A program made the position numbers and the translations under genes. From Chitinophagaceae bacterium (GTDB lineage: Bacteria > Bacteroidota > Bacteroidia > Chitinophagales > Chitinophagaceae), in contig CANEWV010000143.1 in assembly GCA_947442905.1 (NCBI GenBank), positions 1 to 5,375 of the forward strand: 5,375 bases of DNA, written 5' to 3'. This document shows positions 1 to 5,375 of the stretch, one piece after another (position 1 is the stretch's first letter; the number at the start of each line of letters is the position of its first letter). The notes under the pieces were generated by a model. It saw only the letters and a list, made by a program, of their open reading frames with translations, was not told where the DNA came from and made no database searches.

Positions 1-498
1 ATCAATGAGGTTTTTGGTGTAACCAAGGCTTATTGCACCAGAGTAGGTGGCGGTCCATTCCCTACCGAATTACACGATAGTGTTGGTGAAGAAATTAGAA
101 AAATAGGAAGTGAATTTGGTGCAACCACTGGACGTCCTCGCAGATGCGGCTGGATCGATCTAGTAGCCCTTAAATACGCGTGTATGATTAATGGTGTTAC
201 ACAGGTAGTTATGACAAAAGCCGACGTTTTAGACGCATTTGAAGAGCTACAAGTGTGTACTGCATATGGTATTGATGGTGCAACTACCAAAGAAGTGCCT
301 TTCCAAATGTCAAACATTCAAATTGAGCCTGTTTTACAAAGTTTTAAAGGCTGGAATATGGATACCACTCAATTAAAATTGGCATCGGAACTTCCGGCTA
401 CCATGAATACCTACGTAGACTTTATCAATAATTATATTGGCGCACCTGTCACTTATGTATCAAACGGACCAGGTCGCGAACAAATAGTAAAAATTTAG
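1..498 (+). CDS. purA: Adenylosuccinate synthetase, C-terminal part (5' truncated by window edge)
   Basis: PurA joins IMP and aspartate using GTP to form adenylosuccinate, the first committed step from IMP to AMP in the cytoplasm. Frame 1 is open from the first base to the TAG at 496-498 and gives 165 residues, roughly the last 40% of a protein usually about 420-430 residues long. Visible family signatures are RVGGGPFPTEL near the start, the GATTGRPRRCGW segment at about 118-153, whose arginines belong to the IMP/aspartate-binding loop, the VMTKADVLD segment, and the C-terminal SNGPGREQIV, which matches the guanine-binding end of the family. The frame is intact with no missing motif in the visible part. 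The start and the N-terminal GTP-binding P-loop lie outside the window. It is followed after 88 bp by the acidic-protein gene on the same strand. Identification is firm. Confidence 0.97.
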   Translation: MNEVFGVTKAYCTRVGGGPFPTELHDSVGEEIRKIGSEFGATTGRPRRCGWIDLVALKYACMINGVTQVVMTKADVLDAFEELQVCTAYGIDGATTKEVPFQMSNIQIEPVLQSFKGWNMDTTQLKLASELPATMNTYVDFINNYIGAPVTYVSNGPGREQIVKI

Positions 499-540
499 GA
501 GAAAAAATATTTTAAATTTTTTTGCAATTTTATTTGGATA

Positions 541-556
541 AAAGGAATTTGCGTTG
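541..556 (+). promoter_or_regulatory. Shine-Dalgarno-like AAAGGAA before an alternative TTG start
   Basis: AAAGGAA at 541-547 stands six bases before a TTG at 554-556 that is in frame with the acidic-protein gene. This is the best ribosome-binding-site look-alike in the window. It would add 11 mostly non-acidic residues (MNFYAVNLIRN) ahead of the ATG at 587. Bacteroidota usually initiate without a strong Shine-Dalgarno and the extension is unlike the rest of the protein, so I prefer the ATG. The motif leaves the start unsettled. Confidence 0.3.
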
Positions 557-586
557 AATTTTTACGCAGTAAATCTTATTAGAAAT

Positions 587-1018
587 ATGGCAGTGAAATC
601 TGATAAGGATCAAAAGTCCTCAGCCCCTAAAGCAGCAAACAAAAAAGTTGCTCCCAAAGCTTCTACTAAAAGTTCAAAACAAGTAGAAGAAGATGATGAT
701 GATTTTGAAGACGATGACGAAACGTCAACGCCGAAAAAATCTAGTAGTAAGTCCGCATCTAAAAAATCCGAAGACGATGACGATTTTGATGAGGAAGAAG
801 AAAATGATGATTGGAATGCAAGTGAAGAAGATGAAAGCTGGGATCCAGACTTTGCAGAATTTGATTTACCTAAAAGTAAAACCAAAAAACCTGCAGGTCC
901 TAAAAAGAAAGGCGCCGCTTCCGACGAAGATGATTTTAAATTAGACGACGACTTCAACGAGTTTGATTTGTTTGACGATAAGAACAGTGGATTTGATGAC
1001 GATGACGATGATTTTTAA
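587..1018 (+). CDS. Highly acidic, low-complexity, probably disordered protein of unknown function
   Basis: I do not recognise a family. From the ATG at 587 the protein has 143 residues: about 35 Asp, 15 Glu and 23 Lys, with no Arg, Cys, His or Tyr, giving a net charge near -27. Lys/Ser/Ala/Pro-rich blocks (about residues 1-31, 50-60 and 96-109) alternate with acidic blocks (34-45, 61-88 and 113-143). The acidic blocks repeat a (D/E)nDDF pattern, with Phe at 40, 67, 117, 123 and 143, plus Trp at 76 and 85. The C-terminus is GFDDDDDDF. There is no signal peptide or membrane segment, so it is probably cytoplasmic. It sits 88 bp after purA and 16 bp before pabB, probably co-transcribed. A TTG at 554 is a possible longer start. 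The acidic tail ending in Phe suggests a protein- or nucleoprotein-interaction role by analogy only. The open frame among firm genes supports a real gene despite its biased composition. Confidence 0.8.
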   Translation: MAVKSDKDQKSSAPKAANKKVAPKASTKSSKQVEEDDDDFEDDDETSTPKKSSSKSASKKSEDDDDFDEEEENDDWNASEEDESWDPDFAEFDLPKSKTKKPAGPKKKGAASDEDDFKLDDDFNEFDLFDDKNSGFDDDDDDF

Positions 1019-1034
1019 TCATCTGTAGCCCTAC

Positions 1035-2366
1035 GTGAAAAAAAATAAGCAGGTTTTTTTAATTGATAACCCAACATTATTTAAAGTGCAAATCTTACAC
1101 TGGTCCAACCAGTTTGAGGTTTGCACTTTTTTAGATAACCATGCTTATAACTCCCCCTATGGTGCACTTGATTGTATCGCAGCCGTTAACCCCGTTTCTT
1201 TTATTGCCCTTGATAGCGTAAACGCCCAGGCAGTTGATGCATTCATTCAAAAGCATAGTGGTGAATGGATTTTTGCGCATTTTAATTACGAATACCAAAG
1301 TATTACTAAGCCTAACATCAAAGCAAACCTTACAGGTTTTCCGCTAGCCTATTTGTATACACCAGCCATTGTTATAGAGCTTACTGGAAATCAGGTAACC
1401 ATCCAAAGTGATTCAGAAAATCCGCAAATACTCTTTGATGAAATAAACAGTTTTAAAGTACCATCTTTATCTAAACAGGGCACTGATCAGAGCGCTGATC
1501 AGAACGCCGCGCCAACAACAAGCATCATTCCTTTAATAAGTAAAGCGGCATATTTAGAAGCCATCGACAAGATTTTAGCGCTTATTAAACTTGGCGATTT
1601 TTATGAAATCAATTATTGCCAGGCTTTTGAAGTGGAACATTTATCAGCACATCCGGTAGAAGTGTATTCCAACTTAATGGAGGTATCACCTACTCCTTTT
1701 GCATGCTTTTATAAAAATAATAGCGATTACCTTTTATGCGCAAGTCCCGAAAGATACCTGCAAAAAAAAGGCAATCAACTTATTTCTCAACCCATTAAAG
1801 GAACCATCAAACGGAATTTAGAAAATGATGCAGAGGATAAGTTGCAAATAGAGGCGCTACAAAACAGTAGCAAAGACAAAAGTGAAAATGTCATGGTGGT
1901 TGACCTTGTAAGAAATGATTTAAGTAGAATTTGCGAACAAGGGTCGGTTAAGGTATCGGAGCTTTTTGGCATTTATAGTTTTCCGCAGGTGCATCAAATG
2001 ATTTCTACCATTACGGGCACGCTTAGCAGTAACACTTTATTTTCAGAAATTTTAGAAGCAACATTTCCGATGGGAAGCATGACGGGGGCGCCTAAAAAAA
2101 GCGTTATGGAAACCATTGACGGCTTAGAACCTACAAAGCGTGGCTTGTACTCCGGCACTGTTGGTTATTTTAATCCAGCCGGCGATTTTGATTTCAACGT
2201 AGTTATTAGAAGTATTTTTTATAATAGCGACACCAAAAAAGCCAGCTACGGGGTGGGCGGTGGCATTACCATTTATTCAGATCCTGAAAAAGAGTACGAA
2301 GAGTGTTTACTCAAGGCAGCTGCTATCAAAAAAGTACTCTCTGGTAATGACAGTGCTACTGATTAA
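1035..2366 (+). CDS. pabB: Aminodeoxychorismate synthase component I (PabB-type chorismate-binding enzyme)
   Basis: PabB converts chorismate with ammonia, normally supplied by the PabA glutaminase, to 4-amino-4-deoxychorismate, the precursor of p-aminobenzoate and folate. The 443-residue length is close to the family's usual size (about 450). An N-terminal domain (about 1-140) is followed by a polar linker (about 146-163) and the chorismate-binding domain (about 168-436). Motifs include DFYEINYCQ (188-196), PIKGT with Lys255, KSENVMVVDLVRNDL (282-296), FPMGSMTGAPK (345-355) and YGVGGGITIYSD (405-416). Lys in PIKGT is the residue that forms the covalent intermediate in PabB, whereas TrpE has Ala there, so this points to PabB rather than anthranilate synthase. 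The start is GTG at 1035: an in-frame stop lies at 1026-1028 and no ATG occurs near the N-terminus. It follows the acidic-protein gene by 16 bp. Its 3' end overlaps the opposing transglycosylase gene by 11 bp. No pabA is visible. Confidence 0.93.
   Translation: MKKNKQVFLIDNPTLFKVQILHWSNQFEVCTFLDNHAYNSPYGALDCIAAVNPVSFIALDSVNAQAVDAFIQKHSGEWIFAHFNYEYQSITKPNIKANLTGFPLAYLYTPAIVIELTGNQVTIQSDSENPQILFDEINSFKVPSLSKQGTDQSADQNAAPTTSIIPLISKAAYLEAIDKILALIKLGDFYEINYCQAFEVEHLSAHPVEVYSNLMEVSPTPFACFYKNNSDYLLCASPERYLQKKGNQLISQPIKGTIKRNLENDAEDKLQIEALQNSSKDKSENVMVVDLVRNDLSRICEQGSVKVSELFGIYSFPQVHQMISTITGTLSSNTLFSEILEATFPMGSMTGAPKKSVMETIDGLEPTKRGLYSGTVGYFNPAGDFDFNVVIRSIFYNSDTKKASYGVGGGITIYSDPEKEYEECLLKAAAIKKVLSGNDSATD
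1483..1506 (+). repeat. 12-bp in-frame tandem duplication in the PabB linker
   Basis: CTGATCAGAGCG (1483-1494) is followed immediately by CTGATCAGAACG (1495-1506), 11 of 12 bases identical. It encodes DQSA then DQNA at residues 151-158, in the polar linker between the N-terminal and chorismate-binding domains. Each unit contains the palindrome CTGATCAG. This looks like a replication-slippage duplication tolerated in a flexible linker. Confidence 0.75.
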
Positions 2367-3357
2367 CGCCTTCGATGATCGCTCTCACAGAGGCTAATAG
2401 CAATTGATTTTTTTTAGCTAAAAAAATAGCTTCCTTTTCTTTTGAAATACGCATGGCATATTTTTCGCCAGCTGCGAGTGCTTTATCAAATCCAGGGTTC
2501 CAGGCATTAAACTGCTGAATATTTATTTGTAGTTCATTGGCTACTACAAGTGAGTTAAACCTCCCAGATACTTCTATTAAAGCAGATCCTGCAAGCTCAG
2601 CAGCTGAAAGTGTGAGCGGTGTATTTTTATTTTGTGCTTTTGCCTGTGCCACTTCGGCTGCCGTCATGGTGGTAAACCCGCCAGCGCCTTCAAAAATTAA
2701 ATGCGTAGCAATAAATTTTTTTACGTGGTTGCGTGTTTCTTCTGGTAAAAAGTATTGCAGCTGCCAAAAGTCTTTGCTCTTTGCTCTTTTAATTGCCGAC
2801 CTGACACATCCATTGCCACAATTATAGGCCGCTACAACCAATAACCAGTCATCAAATTCGGCGTATAATTTTTTCATGATACGCGCTGCCACATGCGTGC
2901 TTTTAAAATAATCGGTTCGCTGATCCCAATAGCCGCCCACATTTAATCCATATTCTTTGGCAACACCCGGCATCAGTTGCCATGGACCCACAGCCCCAGC
3001 CCAAGAGGTTCCTCCTGCTCCTAAGTGGCTTTCAATGACACTTAGGTATTTCATTTCTTTTGGGATGCCGTAATTGAAAAGTATTTGATCATACAAATCA
3101 AAATAGGGCTTGCCCCATACTTTCATTTTTTCAAGTGACTTGCCCTGCTTTCTAATATATTCTTCTACAAAAGAAATAGCACGAGGATTGATTTGCGATT
3201 GATACGGTTTATTAGAGGCTACTTTATTGTACAAAAATAAATTGGCAAACGGTTTTTTATCGTCAATGATGGTATCTGTTATAGCCGTTTTTGCGGATGC
3301 TACATTTTGCAACAACATCCCTAAAACAAATAGTAATAAACGAAAAAACTTATTCAT
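2356..3357 (-). CDS. Secreted lytic murein transglycosylase, MltD/SLT type (GH23-like)
   Basis: This enzyme type cleaves the MurNAc-GlcNAc bond of peptidoglycan, forming 1,6-anhydroMurNAc ends, in the periplasm. The ATG at 3357 gives 333 residues. It begins with a Sec-type signal peptide: MNKFF, a hydrophobic run, and a likely cut after ASA at residue 22. No lipobox Cys is present, unlike the E. coli MltD lipoprotein. The SLT domain spans about residues 84-220 and has VIES with probable catalytic Glu109, GPWQLMP (124-130), AAYNCG (176-181) and ETRNHVKKF (207-215). Residues about 259-305 resemble one divergent LysM-like glycan-binding module. The frame stays open upstream to 3498, but that extension lies inside gatA and would bury the signal peptide. 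The start overlaps the gatA stop by 8 bp (ATGAATAA), suggesting translational coupling. The stop TAG at 2356-2358 lies inside the end of pabB. Confidence 0.92.
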   Translation of the reverse strand: MNKFFRLLLFVLGMLLQNVASAKTAITDTIIDDKKPFANLFLYNKVASNKPYQSQINPRAISFVEEYIRKQGKSLEKMKVWGKPYFDLYDQILFNYGIPKEMKYLSVIESHLGAGGTSWAGAVGPWQLMPGVAKEYGLNVGGYWDQRTDYFKSTHVAARIMKKLYAEFDDWLLVVAAYNCGNGCVRSAIKRAKSKDFWQLQYFLPEETRNHVKKFIATHLIFEGAGGFTTMTAAEVAQAKAQNKNTPLTLSAAELAGSALIEVSGRFNSLVVANELQINIQQFNAWNPGFDKALAAGEKYAMRISKEKEAIFLAKKNQLLLASVRAIIEGVNQ

Positions 3358-4786
3358 GTAGTTTTTGAATGGCCGTTGAAAGTTGCAGTAGAGCTGTTTC
3401 TTCAAAAGGAGCACACATGATTTGTAGACCAAAGGGAAGTCCTGATGAATGCTGATACAAAGGAATTGAGATAGCAGGAATACCCACAAGGTTTGCATAC
3501 ACCGTATAAATATCTGCTAAAAACATAGCCACCGAATCTTTAGTATGGTCACCAATTAAAAATGCAGGACTAGGTACGGTGGGTAGTAGTACTGCGTCGT
3601 AATTTTTAAATAACTGCGCCGAACCATCCACGAGTAGTTTTCGAATTTGCTGTGCCTTGGTAAAATACGCATCAAAATAACCGGCACTCAACACAAATGT
3701 ACCCAGCATTATTCTGCGCTTTACTTCTTTGCCAAAACCTTCGCTTCTAGCATTTTTATAGAGTGCTGTAAGGTCGTTATTGCCAGTACTAGAGCGGTGA
3801 CCAAATTTTACGCCATCATAGCGTGACAAATTGCTAGACGCTTCGGCGGTGGTTAAAACATAATATGTGGGCACTACCATATCAAGCATATCAAATGAAA
3901 CCGCATCTACGGTATACCCTGCTTTTTGCAAATTAGCTATTGTTGCATCAATAGCAGCCTTAATTTCAGGATCTAAACTTGGATGTTCGAGTGCCTCTTT
4001 AAAATACGCAATGCATTTTTTTGAAGTAGGTTCATCCACAACAGCAGTATAGGCTGGAACGGGTAATTCAGAAACCGTGCTATCAAAATCGTCGGGGCCT
4101 GCAATAATTTCAAGCACTAACGCGGCATCAGCTACCGATTTTGCAAAAATGCCAATTTGATCAAAAGATGATGCGTACGCGATAAGTCCGTAACGTGAAA
4201 TTCTGCCATAAGAAGGTTTGAGTCCAACAATGCCACAAAAATCTGCGGGTTGTCTAACAGATCCCCCAGTATCAGAGCCTAGGCTAATCATGCAGTGATA
4301 CATTTGAACGGCCACTGCAGATCCACCTGATGATCCACCAGGCACACGCGTAGGGTCGATGCCATTTTTTGCAGGACCAAATGCAGAGTTTTCATTGCTG
4401 CTTCCCATTGCAAACTCGTCACAGTTTTGCCTACCTAAAATAATAGCGCCTGCTGCTTGTAATTTTTCTACAACAGTGGCGTCAAAAATAGAATGAAAAT
4501 TTTCGAGAATTTTTGAAGCCGCAGACAAAGGATGATTTTTATAAGCAATCACATCTTTTAAACCCACAACTACGCCATGAAGTGGTAGTAATGGTTGTCC
4601 GGCCTTAATATGTTCGTCTAATTTTTTTGCTGCTTGTAAAGCTTCGTCTTCATAGATTGTAAGCCACGCATTTAAGGAAGCGCCGCCTTTAGCAGCTTCC
4701 ACAAAAAAACGAACGGCCTCCACAACTGTGGTTTGGCCGCTCTGTAAATTGTTATGATAGTCTTTGATTGTAGTGAACCGAAACAA
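3350..4786 (-). CDS. gatA: Aspartyl/glutamyl-tRNA amidotransferase subunit A
   Basis: GatA is the glutaminase subunit of the GatCAB complex. It releases ammonia from glutamine, which GatB uses to convert Glu-tRNA(Gln), and often Asp-tRNA(Asn), to the amide form. The 478 residues match the usual length. The amidase-signature catalytic set is complete: Lys77 in VVGLKDV, cis-Ser152 in PGGSSGGS and nucleophile Ser176 in SDTGGS. The segment DEFAMGSSNENSAFGP (123-138) marks GatA rather than a generic amidase. The chosen start is TTG at 4786: an in-frame TAG lies two codons upstream (4790-4792), no ATG occurs before residue 127, and the N-terminus MFRFTTIKDYHNNL looks like a normal GatA beginning. 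It lies 51 bp downstream of tatA. Its TAA overlaps the transglycosylase start by 8 bp. gatB and gatC are not in the window; in this phylum they are commonly located elsewhere. Confidence 0.96.
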   Translation of the reverse strand: MFRFTTIKDYHNNLQSGQTTVVEAVRFFVEAAKGGASLNAWLTIYEDEALQAAKKLDEHIKAGQPLLPLHGVVVGLKDVIAYKNHPLSAASKILENFHSIFDATVVEKLQAAGAIILGRQNCDEFAMGSSNENSAFGPAKNGIDPTRVPGGSSGGSAVAVQMYHCMISLGSDTGGSVRQPADFCGIVGLKPSYGRISRYGLIAYASSFDQIGIFAKSVADAALVLEIIAGPDDFDSTVSELPVPAYTAVVDEPTSKKCIAYFKEALEHPSLDPEIKAAIDATIANLQKAGYTVDAVSFDMLDMVVPTYYVLTTAEASSNLSRYDGVKFGHRSSTGNNDLTALYKNARSEGFGKEVKRRIMLGTFVLSAGYFDAYFTKAQQIRKLLVDGSAQLFKNYDAVLLPTVPSPAFLIGDHTKDSVAMFLADIYTVYANLVGIPAISIPLYQHSSGLPFGLQIMCAPFEETALLQLSTAIQKLHE

Positions 4787-4816
4787 AGGCTAAAGTTGTT
4801 TGTTGATCAGAATAAA

Positions 4817-4836
4817 TGAGATAAAGTGAGATAAAA
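4817..4836. repeat. 10-bp tandem repeat between tatA and gatA
   Basis: TGAGATAAAG (4817-4826) is followed directly by TGAGATAAAA (4827-4836), 9 of 10 bases identical. On the transcribed minus strand this reads TTTTATCTCA then CTTTATCTCA, starting one base after the tatA stop codon. It fills much of the 51-bp tatA-gatA gap. It may be slippage in AT-rich spacer DNA. No function can be read from it. Confidence 0.6.
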
Positions 4837-4837
4837 A

Positions 4838-5023
4838 TTAAGCTTGTGTATCTTTTTCTTTGATACCTTCTTCTAATTCTTTTTTCACGTTGTTTTTTGC
4901 ATCGTTGAATTCACGGATACCTTTACCAAGGCCGCGCATAAATTCTGGTATTTTTCTACCGCCAAATAATACAAGTACCACTACTGCGATGAGTAATATT
5001 TCTTGAAATCCTAAGTTGCCCAT
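4838..5023 (-). CDS. tatA: Twin-arginine translocase subunit TatA/TatE family
   Basis: TatA forms the oligomeric part of the Tat pathway, which moves folded proteins carrying twin-arginine signals across the cytoplasmic membrane. The 61-residue protein has the full family layout: a short periplasmic N-terminus, one transmembrane helix (about residues 7-20), the Phe20-Gly21 hinge in LFGGRKIPE, an amphipathic helix (about 24-44, [17 protein letters not shown]), and a charged C-terminal tail rich in Lys and Glu. It has Glu at position 8, a position where E. coli TatA has Gln and TatB has Glu. The FGG hinge and short tail still fit TatA better than TatB, and Bacteroidota TatA proteins commonly look like this. 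The ATG at 5023 is the only sensible start. It heads a same-strand cluster with gatA 51 bp downstream, and the rplS terminator separates it from the ribosomal gene. Confidence 0.95.
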   Translation of the reverse strand: MGNLGFQEILLIAVVVLVLFGGRKIPEFMRGLGKGIREFNDAKNNVKKELEEGIKEKDTQA

Positions 5024-5043
5024 AATGATTTGATTTAAGATTA

Positions 5044-5077
5044 TAAAGGTAGGGGAAAAAGCATGTAAAGGGCCAAA
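5044..5077 (-). promoter_or_regulatory. Possible Bacteroidota-type promoter for tatA-gatA-transglycosylase
   Basis: On the minus strand TTTG (5077-5074) is followed after 22 bases by TACCTTTA (5051-5044). This resembles the Bacteroidota sigma pattern of a TTTG element near -33 and TAnnTTTG near -7, with one mismatch (final A for G) and a spacer slightly longer than the usual 19-21. It lies between the rplS terminator and the tatA ATG, where a promoter is expected. It would leave a 5' leader of only about 15 bases. The call is tentative because such short AT-rich motifs arise by chance. Confidence 0.3.
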
Positions 5078-5087
5078 TAAAAGGCAT

Positions 5088-5123
5088 AAAAAAACGGAAG
5101 TAGCTGGATGCTAACTTCCGTTT
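5088..5123 (-). terminator. Intrinsic terminator downstream of rplS
   Basis: On the minus strand AAACGGAAGTTAGC pairs with GCTACTTCCGTTT, with one bulged T, around a five-base loop (plus-strand 5105-5109). The arms are 5092-5104 and 5110-5123 on the plus strand. The stem runs into a stretch of seven T residues in the transcript (A-run at 5088-5094). It begins about 20 bases after the rplS stop, the standard place for a rho-independent terminator, and separates rplS from tatA. Confidence 0.9.
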
Positions 5124-5142
5124 GTAAAAAGGTATTGTTTGA

Positions 5143-5375
5143 CTAGAAACGTTTTTCTTTAATACGTGCACTTTTACCGCTACGCTCACGTAGGTAGTAT
5201 AGTTTAGCACGACGAACCTTACCAGTTTTGTTTAATTGGATAGATTCGATATTTGGAGATAAGATAGGAAATAAACGCTCAACGCCCACGCCATCCGAAA
5301 TCTTACGTACAGTGAATGAAGCAGTTGCTCCAGTTCCTTGTAACTTGATTACGTCTCCACGGAAACTTTGAATAC
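5143..5375 (-). CDS. rplS: 50S ribosomal protein L19, C-terminal part (5' end beyond window)
   Basis: L19 sits at the interface of the 30S and 50S ribosomal subunits. The minus-strand frame runs from the window edge to the TAG at 5143-5145 and gives 76 complete residues, about two thirds of a protein usually near 115 residues. Diagnostic segments include [28 protein letters not shown], and the family's C-terminal block [23 protein letters not shown]. The frame is intact. The start codon and promoter lie outside the window to the right. It is followed by a strong hairpin-plus-T-run terminator, so it probably ends its own transcription unit rather than feeding directly into tatA. The identification is secure. 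Confidence 0.97.
   Translation of the reverse strand, partial: IQSFRGDVIKLQGTGATASFTVRKISDGVGVERLFPILSPNIESIQLNKTGKVRRAKLYYLRERSGKSARIKEKRF

Noticed and set aside
30..317. Minus-strand open frame across purA
   Set aside because: Lies fully opposite conserved PurA coding sequence and resembles no known protein.
520..537. Promoter upstream of the acidic gene (TTTG ... TTTATTTG)
   Set aside because: The elements are only about 6-10 bases apart, far short of the roughly 19-21 spacing, and the -7-like box has a mismatch. Background AT richness explains it.
693..944. Plus-strand open frame rich in Met, Lys and Ile in another frame of the acidic gene
   Set aside because: A frame-shifted reading of repeated GATGATGAT codons (ATG ATG ATG). 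Composition artefact.
610..957. Minus-strand Ser-rich open frame opposite the acidic gene
   Set aside because: Its poly-Ser runs are the mirror of GAT/GAA-rich Asp/Glu codons on the plus strand. It has no independent coding evidence and lies entirely within the acidic gene.
1035..2366. Anthranilate synthase component I (TrpE) as identity of the chorismate enzyme
   Set aside because: The PIKGT motif with Lys255 is the PabB form, whereas TrpE carries Ala there. No trp genes are adjacent.
3358..3498. 47-residue N-terminal extension of the transglycosylase
   Set aside because: The extension is gatA sequence in another frame and would place a clear signal peptide internally. The ATG at 3357 fits a secreted enzyme.
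4956..5210. Minus-strand open frame spanning the end of rplS, the terminator and the start of tatA
   Set aside because: It would read through a strong terminator and overlaps two firm genes out of frame. It has no recognisable features.
1..5375. CRISPR array, transposon ends, tRNA genes, phage or defence genes
   Set aside because: No repeat-spacer pattern, transposase-like reading frame, cloverleaf or defence-domain motif was seen. Nearly all sequence is accounted for by housekeeping genes.

Overview
The window reads as an ordinary housekeeping stretch of a Bacteroidota chromosome. The TatA, GatA, lytic transglycosylase and PabB sequences all look like that phylum. Start regions mostly lack Shine-Dalgarno motifs, the DNA is AT-rich, and one upstream region carries a loose match to the TTTG / TAnnTTTG promoter pattern of that group. 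A Chitinophagia or Sphingobacteriia member is my best guess, from general impression only.

Two gene groups converge. The plus strand holds the 3' end of purA (1-498), a small gene for a highly acidic low-complexity protein (587-1018), and pabB (1035-2366). The minus strand, read from the right edge, holds the 3' part of rplS (5143-5375), a clear intrinsic terminator (5088-5123), then a compact tatA-gatA-transglycosylase cluster (5023 down to 2356). The gatA and transglycosylase genes overlap by 8 bp (ATGAATAA). The two groups meet with their stop-codon ends overlapping by 11 bp at 2356-2366, so there is no intergenic terminator space.

Functionally the genes cover AMP synthesis (PurA), folate precursor synthesis (PabB), ribosome structure (L19), protein export (TatA), Gln-tRNA formation by transamidation (GatA) and peptidoglycan cleavage (MltD-like enzyme). 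They share no pathway. The arrangement looks like co-transcribed housekeeping genes rather than a dedicated system.

I found no CRISPR array, insertion sequence, tRNA, phage gene or defence cassette. The one protein I cannot assign is the acidic one. It alternates Lys-rich and Asp/Glu-rich blocks and ends in six aspartates plus a terminal phenylalanine, a layout reminiscent of the acidic tails of single-stranded-DNA-binding proteins. It is the best candidate here for something undescribed. Smaller points are non-ATG starts for pabB and gatA, a 12-bp in-frame duplication in the PabB linker, and a 10-bp tandem repeat between tatA and gatA.
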